From Diplocarpon mali (taxonomy: Eukaryota > Ascomycota > Leotiomycetes > Helotiales > Drepanopezizaceae): 48,940 nt of DNA. Positions 32,761 through 45,416 of the stretch are shown piece after piece (position 1 is the first letter of the stretch; each line of letters starts with the position of its first letter). Position numbers and translations under genes: made by a program. Where the stretch lies: the NCBI GenBank assembly GCA_024741835.1, contig JAENRP010000321.1, positions 1 to 48,940 on the forward strand, in the 5' to 3' direction. The notes under the pieces are model-generated. The model did no database searches, was not told the DNA's origin, and saw only the letters and a program-made list of their open reading frames with translations.

Positions 32761-33533
32761 AAAGAATAGGAAATAGCTATAGATAAAGCTTAATAGATTA
32801 ATAGAAGATAGTCTTATATTAATTTAATAGTTTTAATTAAGCGCAAGATCCCTATTACTATTACTAGGCTAGCGCCCTTACTTATAGCTAAGCTAGATCT
32901 AAGAAAATAGTCTAATACAAATCTACTATAATCTAACCCTATTTGTAAATGCCTTAAAGCTGCAGTTCCTATTTGCGAAATTAATACTAACGCCTTTTAT
33001 TATAATATAAAGTATAAGGAGATTAAGTTCTTTTAAACTAGTATTTATAAAGTAGATAGGATTTTAAAGGAAAGATATAAGCCTAAGAATCCTAATATTG
33101 AAAAGCTAATTAATAATCGACTCTTAAAATAGTACTAATCTTTAAAATAAGCCTTCTTAAAAAGGGATATAGATACCCTCCCTTCCTATTAGTACTATAA
33201 TTATAAGATATAGCTAAAAGGGCCCTTGCCTAATGCCTATTTGCCCTTCTACTATTAATCTATTAAAGAGCTTAAGGTTATAAAGGAGTACTTACTTAAG
33301 AATTTAAATAAAGGCTTTATTAAGATAAGTACTAGCCCCTTTGCTTTACTAGTACTATTTGTAAAGAAGGCTAATAATAGCCTTTGATTTTGCATAGACT
33401 ATCGGAAGCTAAACGTATTAACTTAGAAGGACGCTTACCTAATCCTAAGGATAGACGAGCTTTTAAGGCAAGTATTTAAAGCTAAGATTTTTATAAAACT
33501 AGATATTCGGGCCGCTTTTAATCTGTCGTGTAT
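32756..33533 (+). pseudogene. pol: Gypsy-B pol, right part, cut within RT
   Basis: Resumes the Gypsy-B plus copy after Copia-A. The frame runs through the protease-RT linker to the RT N-terminus: P-L-P-N-A-Y-L-P near 33222-33245, S-P-F-A-L-L-V-L-F-V-K-K near 33338-33370, F-C-I-D-Y-R-K-L-N near 33389-33415, and F-I-K-L-D-I-R-A-A-F-N near 33490-33531. Sequence identity with the minus copy stops after aatc at 33533, before the Y-x-D-D box. Pol is therefore truncated by a break or insertion there. Confidence 0.88.
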
Positions 33534-33657
33534 AATACCGCTCGGCCAAAATGTGAATCCATACCTTAAGGCGCGTACTAGCATATTTAGCCTATTTTCT
33601 ATATAATATACCCCCTAGGTCGCTAGAAGAATAGTTTTTCCAGCGGCCTAAGTACTA
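33534..33657. other. Unassigned junction segment
   Basis: 124 bp between the broken Gypsy-B RT and Gypsy-A copy 2. It begins tgtcgtg and is richer in G+C and CG than the elements around it. No coding sequence or match inside the window was found. It may be a remnant of host DNA or the edge of another element. Confidence 0.55.
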
Positions 33658-33902
33658 TGGAGACCTGAGATGGATAGGTCTTATAATATATATCACATGA
33701 TCGGCGCAGGCCGGTAGGAGGATAAAAGGGCCACCTTCTATATATAGAGACAGCGCGTATTGCCATAATACTGAATATACCCTATACTTAGGACTTATCC
33801 CTAATATCTTATCTAAGAGAGCCCGCTTGTAGTGCTTCCTCCTCTTGTTTTTAAGTCTTCCCTTAGGCCTATTCTTATATTGTCTCCTTACTAAGTTTTA
33901 TA
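33658..33902 (+). repeat. 5' LTR of Gypsy-A copy 2
   Basis: 245 bp, beginning TGGAGACC with the TG start kept. It is about two bases longer than the LTRs of copy 1 because of a small difference near its end. Confidence 0.92.
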
Positions 33903-34650
33903 TTAGTGACCTATATAAGGACCGATTTCTTAAGATTTCCATTCTTATATAACCTTATTGATCTCTTAATTCGTAAATAAGAGACTGGCCTTTAAAATAC
34001 GTCTTTAAAACACTTATAGCATTTTGATCAACTCTAAAACCCTTATCCTTAATCGCTTAGTTATTTAAAACTGTCGATTTTCGTTTAGCAACTATTAACA
34101 ACTTTAGACTTTCCCTTTTCAGCTCTGCTTTAAAAACCCCTATTCTCTTCCTTAACTCTAAGATTTTCGGAATTTTCGGCTTCCTAATATGAAAAGTTTA
34201 GCGAACCTTATAATAGCAATCTCAAATAGCAATAGTTTCGAGTACTTAAGTAATACCAAGCGCAAACTCTAATTAAAAGTGCCTCTTTAGAATCCTTAGA
34301 AATCCGAATCTAATAATTCAGCCGCCTTAGCTTAATAAAACTCTAAAAATTGCCTTAGAATTATCTCTAAAGACCCTTTTATTCTAAGGACTAATAGGAA
34401 TTAGCTTAAAGGCTAAGAAGAATCTTAGATATAAATCTTATTTTAGAAATTAGTCCTTAATTAAGTAAACCTTATCTTATTGCGATTAGTTATAACGCTT
34501 TTATTAGCTATTTAGTACTTACTTAAAATCTCTTAGCAAACTCGGATTAAACTTTTAGTAGAATTCGGAATTCCACTCTTAGGCCTAGCCTATAAATAAG
34601 AGGATAAAAAGACGTCTTTAAACAATTTAAGACTGCTACCTACTTTTTTA
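33903..34650 (+). other. Gypsy-A copy 2 leader
   Basis: Counterpart of 14552-15299, noncoding, with the PAL motif at 34575-34597 and a candidate primer-binding site at the start. Confidence 0.65.
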
Positions 34651-37470
34651 ATATCAATACTAGAAAATACTAAAAATAATAATAATTTTAAACTTTTTAC
34701 TAACCCTTTATTTAAATCTTTTCAAATTCGTCTTAGTCACTCTAAGATTGACTCGGATTCTGAACGTTCTTTAAGCCCTTTTAAATTTCGAAGTACTCCT
34801 TTTAGCAATCAATCTTATAATATCAAAGCTTCCCCTTTGCCTTTTATAGATTCTATTAACCTAAACGGTTAGTATAAAACGATAATAGCCGCATTTAAGA
34901 CTATTACTAATCACTTTCCCCTCCTTAGTTCCTCTAGCGCTCCTTACTTTATAGGCGCTAATATTACTAATTTCCTTAAGTAATATAAGGAAACTTATTA
35001 CGATTTTAATATTATATAAGAGGATATGATTTCTCGACTTCCTTACTACTATAACTATATAAGTAAAGATATTATCAAATCCTTCCTTAAATGGAAAACG
35101 TATAGTTTATAAGAACTCTTTATTAAGGCTCTTAAGTCTGAATTCTAAGAATTTAATAGATAGCAGATTCGCAATACCTTAGCTTTCTTAAAAGAATTTG
35201 TTTTAGTCACTTATACTCTTAAGGAATTTAAAAACTACTATTAGACTTTTACTTATATATCAAATACCTTAATTAGCTAGAAAATACTTAGCGAAGTTAA
35301 AAGAGGCCGCCTTTTCTTACTTAGATTACCTATTAGCCTTTGAAATAAGATTATCAAGCATTTTAAGATCAATAAGTAAGACCTTATAACCTTTGCCTTA
35401 TTTAAGGAATTCTTAGTCTTTACTTTAAAATCAGATCTTAGTAAGAGAACTATTAATGCTATAGAGTAGGAAAAAGTCCCTATTCCCTCTTATACTAAAG
35501 ACCTTAAGAGCCTGGTCTAAGAACACTTAAAAGCTCTGGAAGTTATAGAAGAGGTAAAGAAGAACCTAGTAGTTATACCTTTCACTCGCAGGCCTAACTT
35601 AGGAGTAAGATCCAACCTTAGAATTAAGGAACTTAAGACCCAATTTGCAAAACTCTAAATCTAAAGCTTAAAAACTAAGATTAATAATCTCTTATAGGAA
35701 AAATAGCATATTCCTTAGTTTAGTAATAGATAAAACTCAGCTATTATAAGCCAACTTAATAGTTCCTATTATTAGACTCCTGCTTCTTATTATTCGGAAT
35801 AACCAGCTAATATAAGAACGCAATAGCTAGCTAAAGAAGGAGGAATTGATCTTAACTAGCACTTTGCTAATATTAATACTATAGGATACTAAGGAAACGG
35901 CAATAGAAGACAATTAACCTATAACTTTTGCAATAATAAAGAACCTAACTATACTTTATATAAGTATTGCAACGATTGCCCTCTTTTCCTTTGTTTTATT
36001 AATACTAGGGTTATATATATTAATAAGTATAAGATACTTTGCATTAGGGATCCTAGGCCAAAAGCTATCCTTATTAAAAAGCACCAGAATCGCTTATAGT
36101 TATAGACTATTCGAATGATAATATATAGTATAAAATAGGATAAGAATTTGATCGAACGATAGCGTATTATAAATATAAATACTAAAATCCCAACTTATAT
36201 ATATATAGGTCTAACTAGCAATCTACCTAAGGGAGTTCTTAAGGACCTAGCTTTTAATCAAACAGCTACGAAAGTTAAAGGCATCTCTGTCTTAGGATAA
36301 GTTAATAATAATATTTCAGCTGATATTAATACTACTTCTATATCTAAGAACCCTTAGAATTCTTAGCGTCCTTCTAGATCTTCTACTCTACTAATACTAA
36401 TAAAACTAGCCAAAGTCCAAAAATCAGCGCGTATAACTTAAGAATCTTAATATAGAATCTAAACGCTAAAAGACACCTAATAATCTAGAACTATAGTAGA
36501 TAAGGATAAAGCTGATATAGTAGACGAATTGATTAGAGATATAATAAACGAAGATGGCTTTAAGCTTAAAGATTAAAAAGTTAAAGTTATTACGCAGACC
36601 CTTAACCTTAAGCGAAAGAGACAGATATTAAAATAGGAAAAATTCGTTAATAAATACGCTAGTTCAATTATAATAGAGAAAGCTATAGAGAATATTATAG
36701 CTTAGCAAATTAACCTTACGTTTAAAGACCTATTTAGTTTGATTAGACGCTTTAATAAAGTGCTAGGAAAGCATATCCTAATAGCCTTTAAAGATTTGAA
36801 TAATAATAAGGAAATAGAAATTATAATATAAAAGAACTCTAAGAAGCACTTAGCCTTAATTAAATGTCTTTAGATTATAGAAAACAAAGGAACTTAAAAG
36901 TATTATAATATTATAATAATAGCTTTAATATCTTAGAATATTAATCGAAATTGTTTAGCAATTGCAATAAAAAGCCCTATTATTATTTATTTAATAGAAG
37001 AATTAGTTAAAGCAAAGGCTCTAATTGATTATAGTTTAGAAGTTAATATAATAATTAGAAAAGTGGTAGAAATAGCTTAATTGATAATTGTTAGCAATCG
37101 ACTCTTTATTTATTCAACTATCTTTAGATTAAAATACAATTTTAATAGATAAGTGAAAAATATAAAGGTTAAAGTTAAAGGAATTGTTAATTATACTAAC
37201 TTTTTAGTAATAGAGAATTCTTCAAATGATATTCTTTTAAGAATGCCCTTTATTTTAAAATCTTAGCTAATATTTAACTATTCTAAAGATAGGCTTATAA
37301 AAGCTAGCCTTTAGAATATAGATCGATCCTTAAAAGGACAAATAGTTATCGCAAGAGATATAGCTGAATTCTAAAATAAGGTTTTAAGAAATAATTAGCT
37401 AGCATAAGGGCTAAGCTTAATGCTAATAAAGGAAGGCACTTAGCAAGGAGTTATAGTAAAAGAAAGGTAA
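34651..37470 (+). pseudogene. gag: Gypsy-A gag-protease remnant (copy 2)
   Basis: Counterpart of 15300-18119. The cysteine-rich box near 35920-35980 has lost two cysteines to tyrosine (L-T-Y-N-F-C; P-N-Y-T). The frame closes at a TAA where copy 1 has TGA. One reversed PAL motif lies at 35584. Confidence 0.82.
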
Positions 37471-40400
37471 GTTTATCGATTTTAAATAATAGTGATTTAA
37501 CTTGTAGTCCTAGACTAGGAGTCAAATCTGGAATTTTAAAAAATAGTACAATTAGCGTTTTATTAGCTTAATAATTAAGAAAAAAGAAAAATAAGATAGA
37601 GAAGAGAGTTCGTTTTATAAATTTCAATAATTTACTAATTATTTTAAAAAACCTAAAAACCACTTATAAGCTAGACCTGCGAGTGAAAAATAATAAAATT
37701 ACTAATAATATTTCCATTTACGCACTTTAAATTAACGACTTAGAAAATCTTTTATTTATTTTTAAAAAGGAAAATTCAGATCGTTTTATAAGATTTAATA
37801 AAAAAGGAAAGAAGTAGAGAAGTATAGTACTAGCTAATATTCGAACTATATATAAAAGCAAGGCCGATAAAATACGACTAGTAGATTAGGGAATCTCTAA
37901 TAGCTTAAAGCTTAAAGGACTGGATAATTAGTTTGAATAAGATAAGAAGCTTCGACCTCTAAAGCTAGGTAGCAAATTCGATAAGTTTATTATAAGCAGA
38001 TTTTCTAATAAACCTATCGGATATCGACTAATAAAAGAACGTTTCGATATACTAAAAATTGGAAAAGACTTAATAGAGTAAGAATGCGAACTACTTTATA
38101 AAACCTTAATAAATCGAGAGGACGCCTTAGCTTTTGATTAGATAGAACTTGGCCAGATTTAAGAAGAGGTTACGCCTTATATTAAGATTAAGATAATACC
38201 TTACAAAGCTTAGTAAGAGAAAACATTCAAGGTCCTTAAAGCTCTTTAAGAAAAGGTAATCGAAATATTAAAGGATAGGCTAAAGCAAGGTATTCTCGAG
38301 TTTTATAATAGCCTTTATAGGAATAAATAGTTCTTAATTGCTAAGAAGGAGAAAGGAACTTATAAACTAATAATAGTAGTAGTAAAGATGAACCGAGTAA
38401 CTATTAAAGACGCTAACGTTCCTTTAAATATAGATAAATTCTCAAATGAATTCGTAGGATTAACCTGCAGCTCTTTTATTAACTTCTTCTTTAGATACGA
38501 CCAATTTATTCTTAATATTAAATCAAAAGATATAATAGTAATTCAAACCCCTTTTAAGCTACTTTGGATAATAAGATTACCTTAAGGGGCTATAAATTCG
38601 ATCGCTTAATTTATTTAAGTAATTTATAAGATACTAGTAGATTATATACCTAATATTGCGCTCCCTTATATAGATAATATAAGAGTAAAAGGATTAAGAT
38701 CATTCTATAACTATAAAGAAGTTCTCCTTAGCATATAATAATTTATAATAAAATATATTTAGAACTTAAACTAGGTGCTTATATAGTTCGAAAGGATAAG
38801 AGCAACAGTTGGTCCGAAGTTATAATACTATCTCCTATCGATAGAAATTGTTAGTTTTATTATTGATTCTAATAGCTGAAGTCCTTAAAAGGCTAAAGTA
38901 CTTAAAATCGATAAATAGAAGAGGTATAACGATATAGCAGAAGCTTGCGCGTTTATTAGAGTTATAGTATACTATTGCATTTAGATTAAGGATTTTGCTA
39001 AAAAGGCAATACCTATTTACTCCTTATTTCGGAAAGGGGCTGAGTTTCAATAGGAGAAACCTTAAATAGAGGCTATGAATCAATTAAAGCAAGCGTTACT
39101 TAAGGCGCCTTATCTAATTAAAATAGACTATAGAGCCAACGCTAGGCTAATTATATTAATAGTTGATGCAAGCTTAATCAGATAGGATACTATCCTTTAA
39201 TAAGCTAATAGCTAGTAGAAAAGACATCTAGCTTGCTTTAAAAGTAGTCTTTAGAATCTAATAGAGATAAAGTATAATACTATTAAATAGGAATATAAAG
39301 GCACTTTAAAGGTAATAAAAAAGATAAGAAGCGACCTTTATAGCACTTACTTCATTCTTAAAACTAATACTAAAGTGCTAATAGAATAATTAAATAGAGC
39401 TGCAAGCGACTTATCAAGAGCCTTACTAATAAAATAGATTACTTAAATAAGACTAATAGACTTTGAAGTCAAATATATTCTAGAAATGAAAAACACTACT
39501 GCTAACGGCCTTTTAAGAAGAACTCAGCCCTACCCCTTTGATTTAATTAAAGAAGACGAAATAGATATTAATAAGTAGGTAGAAAACGAAGTTAATTATC
39601 TATTAATATATCGCCTTAAAGGGATTTGACTTGCAAGCCTAGCCTATAAGTTAAATAAGAGAATTTTATTACCTAACTACTTAAGTGACTTTAAAGAAAT
39701 CGCAAAGTTTTTAATTATACTTAAATGACTAAAGACGGTTGCTCTTAAGGATTTTTAGAAATTCAAAGCTAAAGCTTTAATTTATCTAATATAAAGAAGA
39801 CGATTATTTAAAAGGAGTAATAACTTATTCCTTATATGACTCTACTTAAACGATAAAAAACTAAGGGCTAAGGCTATCTAGGATATTTATAAGGAAACTG
39901 GCCACTAAGGAGCTAAGTCTACTTACTATTAACTCTCGAGAAAATTCTTTTAAAAAGGCTCTTTTAAAGACTATAAAGCTTTTATAAAGAGTTGCATCCC
40001 TTATTAGAAATGAAAACCTAGTTATAAGGAAAATCCCTTATTCCTAACCTAGCTATTAGGCCTTTTCTATAAAGTCAGCCTTAACGTTATATAAGTACTA
40101 ACTACTAAGAATAGGATAATATATTTTATTCTAATAAAAGAAGACCTATTAGGATAGCCTAAAGGACGACCTTTAAGATCTGCTAACTCTGAATCTATTG
40201 CAAAGTTCCTTTAAAAAGATGTAGTCTATCGCTATAGACTTTTTAGCAAATTAACTATTAATAAAGGCCTTAAAAACAAAAGAGTAGTTAAAGCTTTCTT
40301 ATGAAAATATAGCATTAAACGGGTTTAAATCTTAGCGTATAACTCAAAAGCTAATAGAGTAGTAGAATAAGGATATTATAATATTCTTAATAGTCTATCT

Positions 40401-41168
40401 AAAGTTACTTGCAGAGGATTTAAAGATTAAATAAAATGCTTTTATAGAATACTCTTTACTTATCGAATAATAATCTATAAACCGACCGGAGTTATACTAT
40501 TCTTCCTTATTTATAATAAAGAGGCATAGCTCCCTTTTAAATCCTAATAGCCTATTTAAAGATTGTTTAACTATAGTTAAATTCGGAACTATTCCGATTT
40601 ACTTGTAATAAGATACTAATAACTTAAGCTCTAAGATATAAATATAAAGGAAATCATTTTATAAAAGAAATAATATTAGGAAAAAGCTAAGGAAGCGTAG
40701 GCTACTTCTAAAGTACTTAAAACGCACCCTATTCGAAAAGATGATCTTATCCTAGTTTACAATATTATAAGAAGTATTAATATATTAATAGATATTAAAC
40801 TTAACTATCGATAGCTTAGTCTATTTAAGGTTAAATCCAAGTAGAAAGAAAAGGGATACTATTCTCTTTAGGAACTTAATAGAGTTGATATTAAAGGAAC
40901 CTTCGCAGCCAACTGACTAAAGCACTTTTATTAATACAACTAGACCTTATTCCCCTTAGAAGACGAATTAGAAATTGATACAACCTCCGAATCCTCTACA
41001 AGAACTAATAGCAATATAAGCAATTTTAAACCCTTAGATAAAGACTAAGATTTTTCCAATTTAACTTATAAGCCGGTCTTATAAGTAAAGAATATTAAAA
41101 TACCTAACTAATCGCGACCTTAAGTTATTATTCTTAAAATATCTAAAGAACGCAAGCGGGAATACTAA
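37467..41168 (+). pseudogene. pol: Gypsy-A RT-RNaseH-integrase remnant (copy 2)
   Basis: Counterpart of 18116-21817 in the same -1 frame. The RT box is Y-I-D-N-I near 38667-38681, as in copy 1. At the codon of 21806 copy 1 has TAG while copy 2 keeps CGG, a direct example of a stop made by C-to-T and G-to-A change. PAL motifs at 37500, 37662 and 39629. Confidence 0.89.
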
Positions 41169-41501
41169 ACGATTTCCTAGCCTATTAATTATTTTACCTT
41201 CCTTTAATTCTTATTTTTACATTTTTAGCAAAGTCGCCTCCTTTATTATTTAAAATATAGATCTTTTAAAATCACTTTAAATTCTTGCCTACTCTAACTT
41301 ATTTTACATTCTTAATATTAGCCTTTAATTATAATATTCCTATTACTTTCCTTAAATAATAAATAAAAAGTCCAATTTCCTTAATATATATATAGCAAAC
41401 CTATTATAGCTTATATGCCCTTTTAATTCTTATACTTTATTAAACTCTCTTATTTATACTACCTATCTTTTATAAGCAATATGCCTTTAAAGAACTTATA
41501 A
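41169..41501. other. pol-X1 intergenic region (copy 2)
   Basis: Counterpart of 21818-22150; the same TATA-like run is present. Nothing further seen. Confidence 0.5.
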
Positions 41502-44500
41502 ATGGTTTTATCTACTGCGATAGAGGATAAATAAGCACTAGTTATAAACTTCTCTTAAGATAGTAGAGCTATTATATTATTAGAGAGCTTTAAATTAACC
41601 TACGCAGCCTTAGGAGATATAAAGTAATAAAAACTCCTTTTAGCTTATGCGAATGCTATTAGCAACCTTTTAACCTAGGTAGCCTTTGGAATTCTCTAAT
41701 TTAACGACTTCTTAACTAAAGAATTAAGACTTAAGGGAATCTTTAGAAAGGAATTCTTAGCTAATGCAAATTAATATATAACCTTAGCTAATACTTTTAA
41801 AATGGATTAAGATAAAAGAGAAGAATCTATTCGACGATTAGATAATTTAGCTATTGATAAGAGAGGACTCCTATTTTATTCGCGCTTCTTAATAAATATT
41901 GATTCTAATAATAGAAGACAAGTATTATTAAAAATTCTTAAGGAAAACACTCCTATTACTAGAGCTATTTAGATTCTTAATTTCTTTATTATTTAGGAAG
42001 GAGTAGTAAAATTCTAAGGTAATCGAATTCGCAGTTGCAGATTTATAAGCCTATTTAATATAGTACTTATAGCAGCTAATAAGGCTATAAAAAGATCAAA
42101 TTAAGCTGCAGATATTACCCTACTTAATAGTACTATTATTAATATGCTAAAGCTTTGCGCTTCTACTTATAGTTTGCTTATTTTAAAAGAGAACTGGACT
42201 TTTATAATAGGGTTTAAATAAGATTTCTTTAATAATAAAAAAAGGAATTAGTTATTTATAGTCAAGCCTGCCTTAAAATTCGCTTTTTAACTTAAAGATA
42301 TAATAAGTACTAAACTATATAATTTAACTTACGGTCTTAGACTAGGAGTTAGAAATGAGAATTTTAAAACTAAACCCAACTTGCCTTTTATTAAAATGAT
42401 TTTAGAAACCGCTATTGAATAAACTACTTAAACGCTTAGCGCAGCCTCTTTAGAATTTTCAGAATCTTTAAAGGACTCTCCTTTAGCTAAACGACCTATT
42501 TTAGCTTAACCTTTAAAAAGGATAGATCGTTTAATAGCTACCTTAGCTAATTTGCAATTTGAAACTAAAGGATTGCGCGCTCGCTTAGACTCCTTTCCTA
42601 ATAATTTAAAGGAGCTAATTCTTAACTTCTTTATATTTATATATAACCGTTTTAGAAACGATAATATAAGGGAAGACCCTATTCCTACTACTTTAAAGAT
42701 AATTAAGAGAGCCGTTAAATAGATTTAATAGCTTATTTTAAACGAGTTCGCCTTTATAGATATTATTCAATTCTTTAATAATTACAAAAGTTAAGAACCT
42801 AGTCTCTTAGATGCTAAGCGAGACTATTTTATCTTATAAAAAAGAGAATATAAAGAGGAATCTATTAATTAGGACATTTATAATTATAGTAATATACTTC
42901 AATCGGTTATTCTCAACCTTAAGCTTAAAGAATAATATAATATTCAAATGTCCTTTATAATAAAGACTCGCTTTTAATAGTATCTTCTTAATATAGGAAT
43001 TAAAGGGAGAAGACTTTGCGACTTTTATATTCGCTCTCTTTTGGTTTACTATAGTCTTAATTATAAAGGATTTGATATTAATAAAACTATTAAATACCTT
43101 GAACTTCTCTATATAATAGAAGATATCGATCTTTTTCTAATCTACTTTAATAATCAGTTCTTTATCTCTTTAAAGATATATAAATCTAACCTATTAATAA
43201 TAGAGGTATCTTTAGATGCTATAAAATTTAAAGCTGATCCTAAAGCCTTAAAGGCATTAGAGCTAATTAAATAGAACAATTCTTTCTTTTCAATATTATT
43301 AAGTAATAAATAGCAAAAGGAAATAAAGGAAGAAGGGTCAATTGTAATGCATAAACCCTTCGGATGCCGCTTTCTAATCGACAATTTTACTACTAATAAT
43401 AGTGCTTTTATAAGTATATTCCTCTTTATTATAAGATAAGAAGTAGAGATATACCTTTATTACTTCTGCCTTATAGATAACGCGACCTTTATACCTTCTT
43501 ATTTTCTTTATAATATAATATTTAGCCTTACTTAATAAGTCCTTTAGATATATTATAGACTCTACCTCTTAGCTATAATAGCGAAAAGTAGAGGAGCCTA
43601 TTAGCTTATAGCCTACTTTGAACCTCCTTAATTGATTAGCCTTAGTCTTTATAATTAAGTCGTTTTAATAAAGAGAGATATAAGTGCTATTAATAAAGAA
43701 ATTCCGATTTTCACTCGCAGTCTTAGCCTATAAGTCAATTTTATTAAAAAGCAAGTCTTAGATTATCAGATCCTATTAATTAGATAAGGGCCAGCTTTTA
43801 AAAGCCTTAATAAGTAGGTTAGCTCTTAATCGATTATAAAACTCATTCTATTTATAAAGAAGATAAGTCGATAGACTTCTTAAGCACTTGGTTTAAAATC
43901 TCAACTAGCTTAAATAATTGTAAAGTTAAAGTGAAAGGAGATCTTACGACCTATTACTAATAATAGCAATCCAATTATAGTAATAATGAAATAGGGACAC
44001 CTTTTTAAAATGCTTTCAGACAATTCTTATAAGACTAGTGGTTTTATAGCCTTTTATAACAATTATACAGCTATCTTTAATAAGAATACCTTAGAAAATG
44101 AGACTCGAATCTCCGATTTTATCTTTTTAATTTCTACTTTAAAGCAACCTCTAGTACTTTAATAGATTAATATAAGTAGAACTACTATATCTTTTAAAGT
44201 AGCTTTTCATCTTAAGAACTGTAGTAGCCTCTTTAAAGCTATTATTAGTCAATGCTTTTAAATGGATCTATTAGTTATAATCGAAGTATAAGAGTTATTT
44301 CTTTTTAATAAAGACGAATTGAAAATCTACCTTATAGAATATAATCAAAAGCTCTTTAATACCCTTATTAAGGCCTAGACAAACGTTATAAATACTAAGT
44401 CGCTTCTTTATAGACTTAAGTCTTAAGGATAGTATAATAAAATAAATGCTATCTAAGAGCCTAATATACTAATTAATAAAGGCATTATTATAAGAAAATT

Positions 44501-44870
44501 CGGAAAAGAGATAAACTGAGACTCTAGTATAGTATTAGACCCTAATTTGGGAACTAATCCCTTATTTTTACCCTTAAGCTTAGAAACGCCAAGACTGACT
44601 CGCGAGCCTAGCCTATAAGTGAGGTTGGACTCAGCTGACTTAAGCCTATAAGATGGTTTAAATGAACCTTAGTTACCAAATTTAAAAGTACTAATAGAAG
44701 ATCCTTTAAGAGAGGTCCTTAAAGCTGAAAAATCGCTAAGAAATAAGAACTAATATAAAAGAAGAAGACTCTAAAGTAATAATAGAACTAATAATTAAGT
44801 CGACTTGAGCTTAGAGAATCGAGTCTACTACCCTTCCCTTTGAAAACCATTTAGAAAGATTGCAAATTAG
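41502..44870 (+). pseudogene. X1 remnant (copy 2)
   Basis: Counterpart of 22151-25519, same length, same start and end codons. The piece 43041-43274 is uninterrupted (77 codons) and contains the conserved K-F-K-A-D-P-K-A-L-K-A-L block shared with X2. PAL motifs at 42327, 43713 and 44598. Function unknown. Confidence 0.8.
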
Positions 44871-45416
44871 AAGTTGAATTTTTTTTAAGGATTATCTACT
44901 TTCTATATACTTATACCTCTTTATTCTTAACCTATTATTCTATTCTATATATATTCTTTATTTACTTTACTCTTTATATAATTCATTCTTTGATTATTCC
45001 TTTTATATACAACTTTCTAATGCTTACCTTTGAAATGTCTTCCTTACCTTTGATAATTATCATTTACTAATTATAGGTCCTTATATGCGTTATACCCTAC
45101 TTTTATTCCCACTTCTAAGCTTATTATGCCCACTTTTCCTATATGTACTAGCGCGATTTCAAACTCTATAAATAAGCCTCTCCTTGTATTACGATTTTAC
45201 TTTTTTTACTTTTTCTATAATCCTACTAGACCTATAATACTAGCACTACTACTATTATCTTTTATTATTAATCTTTTCTAATATAAGCCTCTTATATTAT
45301 TAATCTTTCTTAAATAATCATCTCTTTATTTAGAACTACTCCCTCTTATTAAATAATTCATTATGGTACCACTAAGCTTAAGCAAGAGAGCTATACCTAA
45401 GAAGAATATATCAGTT
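44871..45416 (+). promoter_or_regulatory. X1-X2 intergenic region (copy 2)
   Basis: Counterpart of 25520-26064, with the same TATA box at 45166-45176 and the same pyrimidine-rich run after it. Confidence 0.4.
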
